46,529 bases of DNA from Kangiellaceae bacterium (GTDB taxonomy: Bacteria; Pseudomonadota; Gammaproteobacteria; Enterobacterales; Kangiellaceae): the NCBI GenBank assembly GCA_013373015.1, contig JABXIQ010000047.1, positions 1-46,529 on the forward strand. The letters run 5' to 3'. The notes beneath the pieces were generated by a model. That model was not told the DNA's origin. It made no database searches and saw only the letters and a program-made list of their open reading frames with translations. Numbering within the stretch: position 1 is the first letter of the stretch; every line of letters begins with the position of its first letter. The translations under genes and the position numbers were made by a program. Positions 46,525 to 46,529 of this stretch are shown here, in pieces.

Positions 46525-46529
46525 TTCGG

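Overview
The window reads as a chromosomal core segment of an AT-leaning marine-type gammaproteobacterium. The order ndk-rlmN-pilW-rodZ-ispG-hisS-yfgM-bamB-der, the guaB/xseA divergence followed by guaA-tadA, and lptG-lptF facing pepA-holC-valS are all classic gammaproteobacterial arrangements. A fused aspartokinase/diaminopimelate decarboxylase, a GlyGly-CTERM M6 protease and many small lipoproteins suggest a Kangiella-like proteolytic organism. That placement is my inference; no rRNA is present to test it. I see no insertion sequence, prophage, CRISPR array or plasmid feature.

Positions 1-18,900 are the accessory half. They hold a lipoprotein with a pilin-like C-terminal tail, a DUF6279-type lipoprotein, a radical SAM/SPASM enzyme, a DUF2058 protein, a YCII lipoprotein, a SatD-family/DUF3307 pair behind a strong operator-flanked promoter, an AraC-GyrI regulator coupled to a DUF2306 membrane protein, and a probably frameshifted small protein. 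Next come a secreted hydrolase/DUF4785 operon with FadR-like operators, an M6 PKD protease coupled to a small lipoprotein, tRNA-Leu(CAA), a membrane-protein/XRE operon with a 16-bp palindromic operator, a DUF885 peptidase and an RDD protein.

Positions 18,854-29,631 carry lipopolysaccharide export (lptG, lptF), leucyl aminopeptidase, DNA polymerase III chi, a methyltransferase, valS and a small lipoprotein, then the lysC-lysA fusion. Immediately upstream of that fusion, on the minus strand, I find what looks like a complete ribosome-mediated attenuator: a sigma70-type promoter, a 24-codon leader peptide with three Lys-Lys pairs, mutually exclusive 1:2, 2:3 and 3:4 helices, and a terminator with seven T. 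No lysine riboswitch is visible. This is the strongest candidate for an undescribed regulatory system in the window.

Positions 29,889-46,524 hold tadA, guaA, guaB, xseA, an M23 peptidase coupled to der, and the long minus-strand cluster from ndk to der, which joins nucleotide metabolism, translation (rlmN, hisS), isoprenoid synthesis (ispG), pilus and cell-shape factors (pilW, rodZ) and outer-membrane assembly (yfgM, bamB). A DUF3224 lipoprotein is inserted between ispG and hisS. The stretch from 45,608 to 46,092 has no gene but contains the ndk terminator and an unusual near-palindrome.
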